Shown piece after piece: positions 6,627-6,800 of a stretch of 6,800 nucleotides of DNA. The position numbers were made by a program, and so were the translations under genes. The notes under the pieces were generated by a model, which worked only from the letters and a program-made list of their open reading frames with translations, did no database searches and was not told the DNA's origin. Numbering within the stretch: the stretch's first letter is position 1; each line of letters begins with the position of its first letter. This stretch comes from Ruminococcus sp. (GTDB lineage: Bacteria; Bacillota_A; Clostridia; Oscillospirales; Ruminococcaceae): assembly GCA_017418765.1 (NCBI GenBank), contig JAFOMV010000240.1, positions 1-6,800 of the forward strand, read 5' to 3'.

Positions 6627-6800
6627 ATGAAGGATCATGTCAAAAGATTATCTGCCATTATGGGGTGTTCCATTGCTATATCATGTTGTTCTGCTGTGAG
6701 CGCTGTTGCCAGCGTTGAGCCTAACCCCGTTATAAGCCGTGGTGTACCGGCATATTCAGGTGCAAATCCGTATACTGCTTCCGCCGCTAATGATGAACAC
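6627..6800 (+). CDS. Secreted protein, N-terminal fragment (cut by window edge)
   Basis: The ATG at 6627 follows AGAGGAG (6611-6617) by 9 bases, and the frame stays open for 58 codons to the window end. The N-terminus is a signal peptide: basic MKDHVKR, a hydrophobic stretch (8-24), and a likely type I cleavage site after AVA (residue 28). Cysteines at 14, 20 and 21 fall inside the hydrophobic stretch but give no good lipobox. The mature start (SRGVPAYSGANPYTASAANDEH region) is small-residue-rich. It loosely recalls secreted, possibly carbohydrate-active proteins of ruminococci, but too little is visible to assign a family. It has its own strong promoter with a possible operator. Confidence 0.8.
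   Translation, partial: MKDHVKRLSAIMGCSIAISCCSAVSAVASVEPNPVISRGVPAYSGANPYTASAANDEH

Noticed and set aside
6647..6690. Lipoprotein processing of the final secreted protein at Cys14, Cys20 or Cys21
   Set aside because: The residues before these cysteines do not form a convincing lipobox, while AVA at 26-28 gives a good type I cleavage site.

Overview
The window looks like chromosomal DNA from an anaerobic Firmicute of the Ruminococcus type (Oscillospiraceae). This is inferred from the protein sequences, the moderate GC content, the strong AAGGAG-type ribosome binding sites and near-consensus sigma-A promoters, and a secreted-protein N-terminus with a Ruminococcus-like style. No database search was possible, so the genus is a judgement. 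All genes are on the + strand. There are no RNA genes, CRISPR arrays, insertion sequences or prophage genes, and no gene-free stretch is longer than about 215 bases.

Layout. (1) Positions 1-2389 hold the C-terminal part (about two thirds) of rpoC, the RNA polymerase beta' subunit, closed by an intrinsic terminator with a UUCG tetraloop. (2) A new promoter (2460-2488) starts a probable two-gene unit. The first gene is a 178-residue lipoprotein with a Thr/Glu-rich linker and a compact C-terminal domain that resembles domains found at the ends of bacterial polymorphic toxins. The second is uvrC, 10 bases downstream, whose ribosome binding site overlaps the lipoprotein stop codon. (3) After a 205-base AT-rich spacer with a near-perfect sigma-A promoter comes a 424-codon U32 'peptidase'-family protein, probably started at a TTG codon and rich in Cys pairs suggestive of an iron-sulfur cluster. 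It ends in a strong terminator (6443-6487). (4) A further AT-rich spacer carries a 9-bp inverted repeat just upstream of an extended -10 promoter, which drives a secreted protein cut off by the window edge after 58 codons.

Function. Most of the window is housekeeping: transcription (rpoC), nucleotide excision repair (uvrC) and a U32 enzyme of unknown substrate. The most unusual element is the toxin-domain-like lipoprotein joined to uvrC. It has no visible immunity partner and could be a surface protein that reuses the fold without toxin function. I see no clear evidence of a complete new multi-gene system. The U32 gene and the final secreted-protein gene each have their own promoter and are separated by a terminator, so no functional link between them is indicated.
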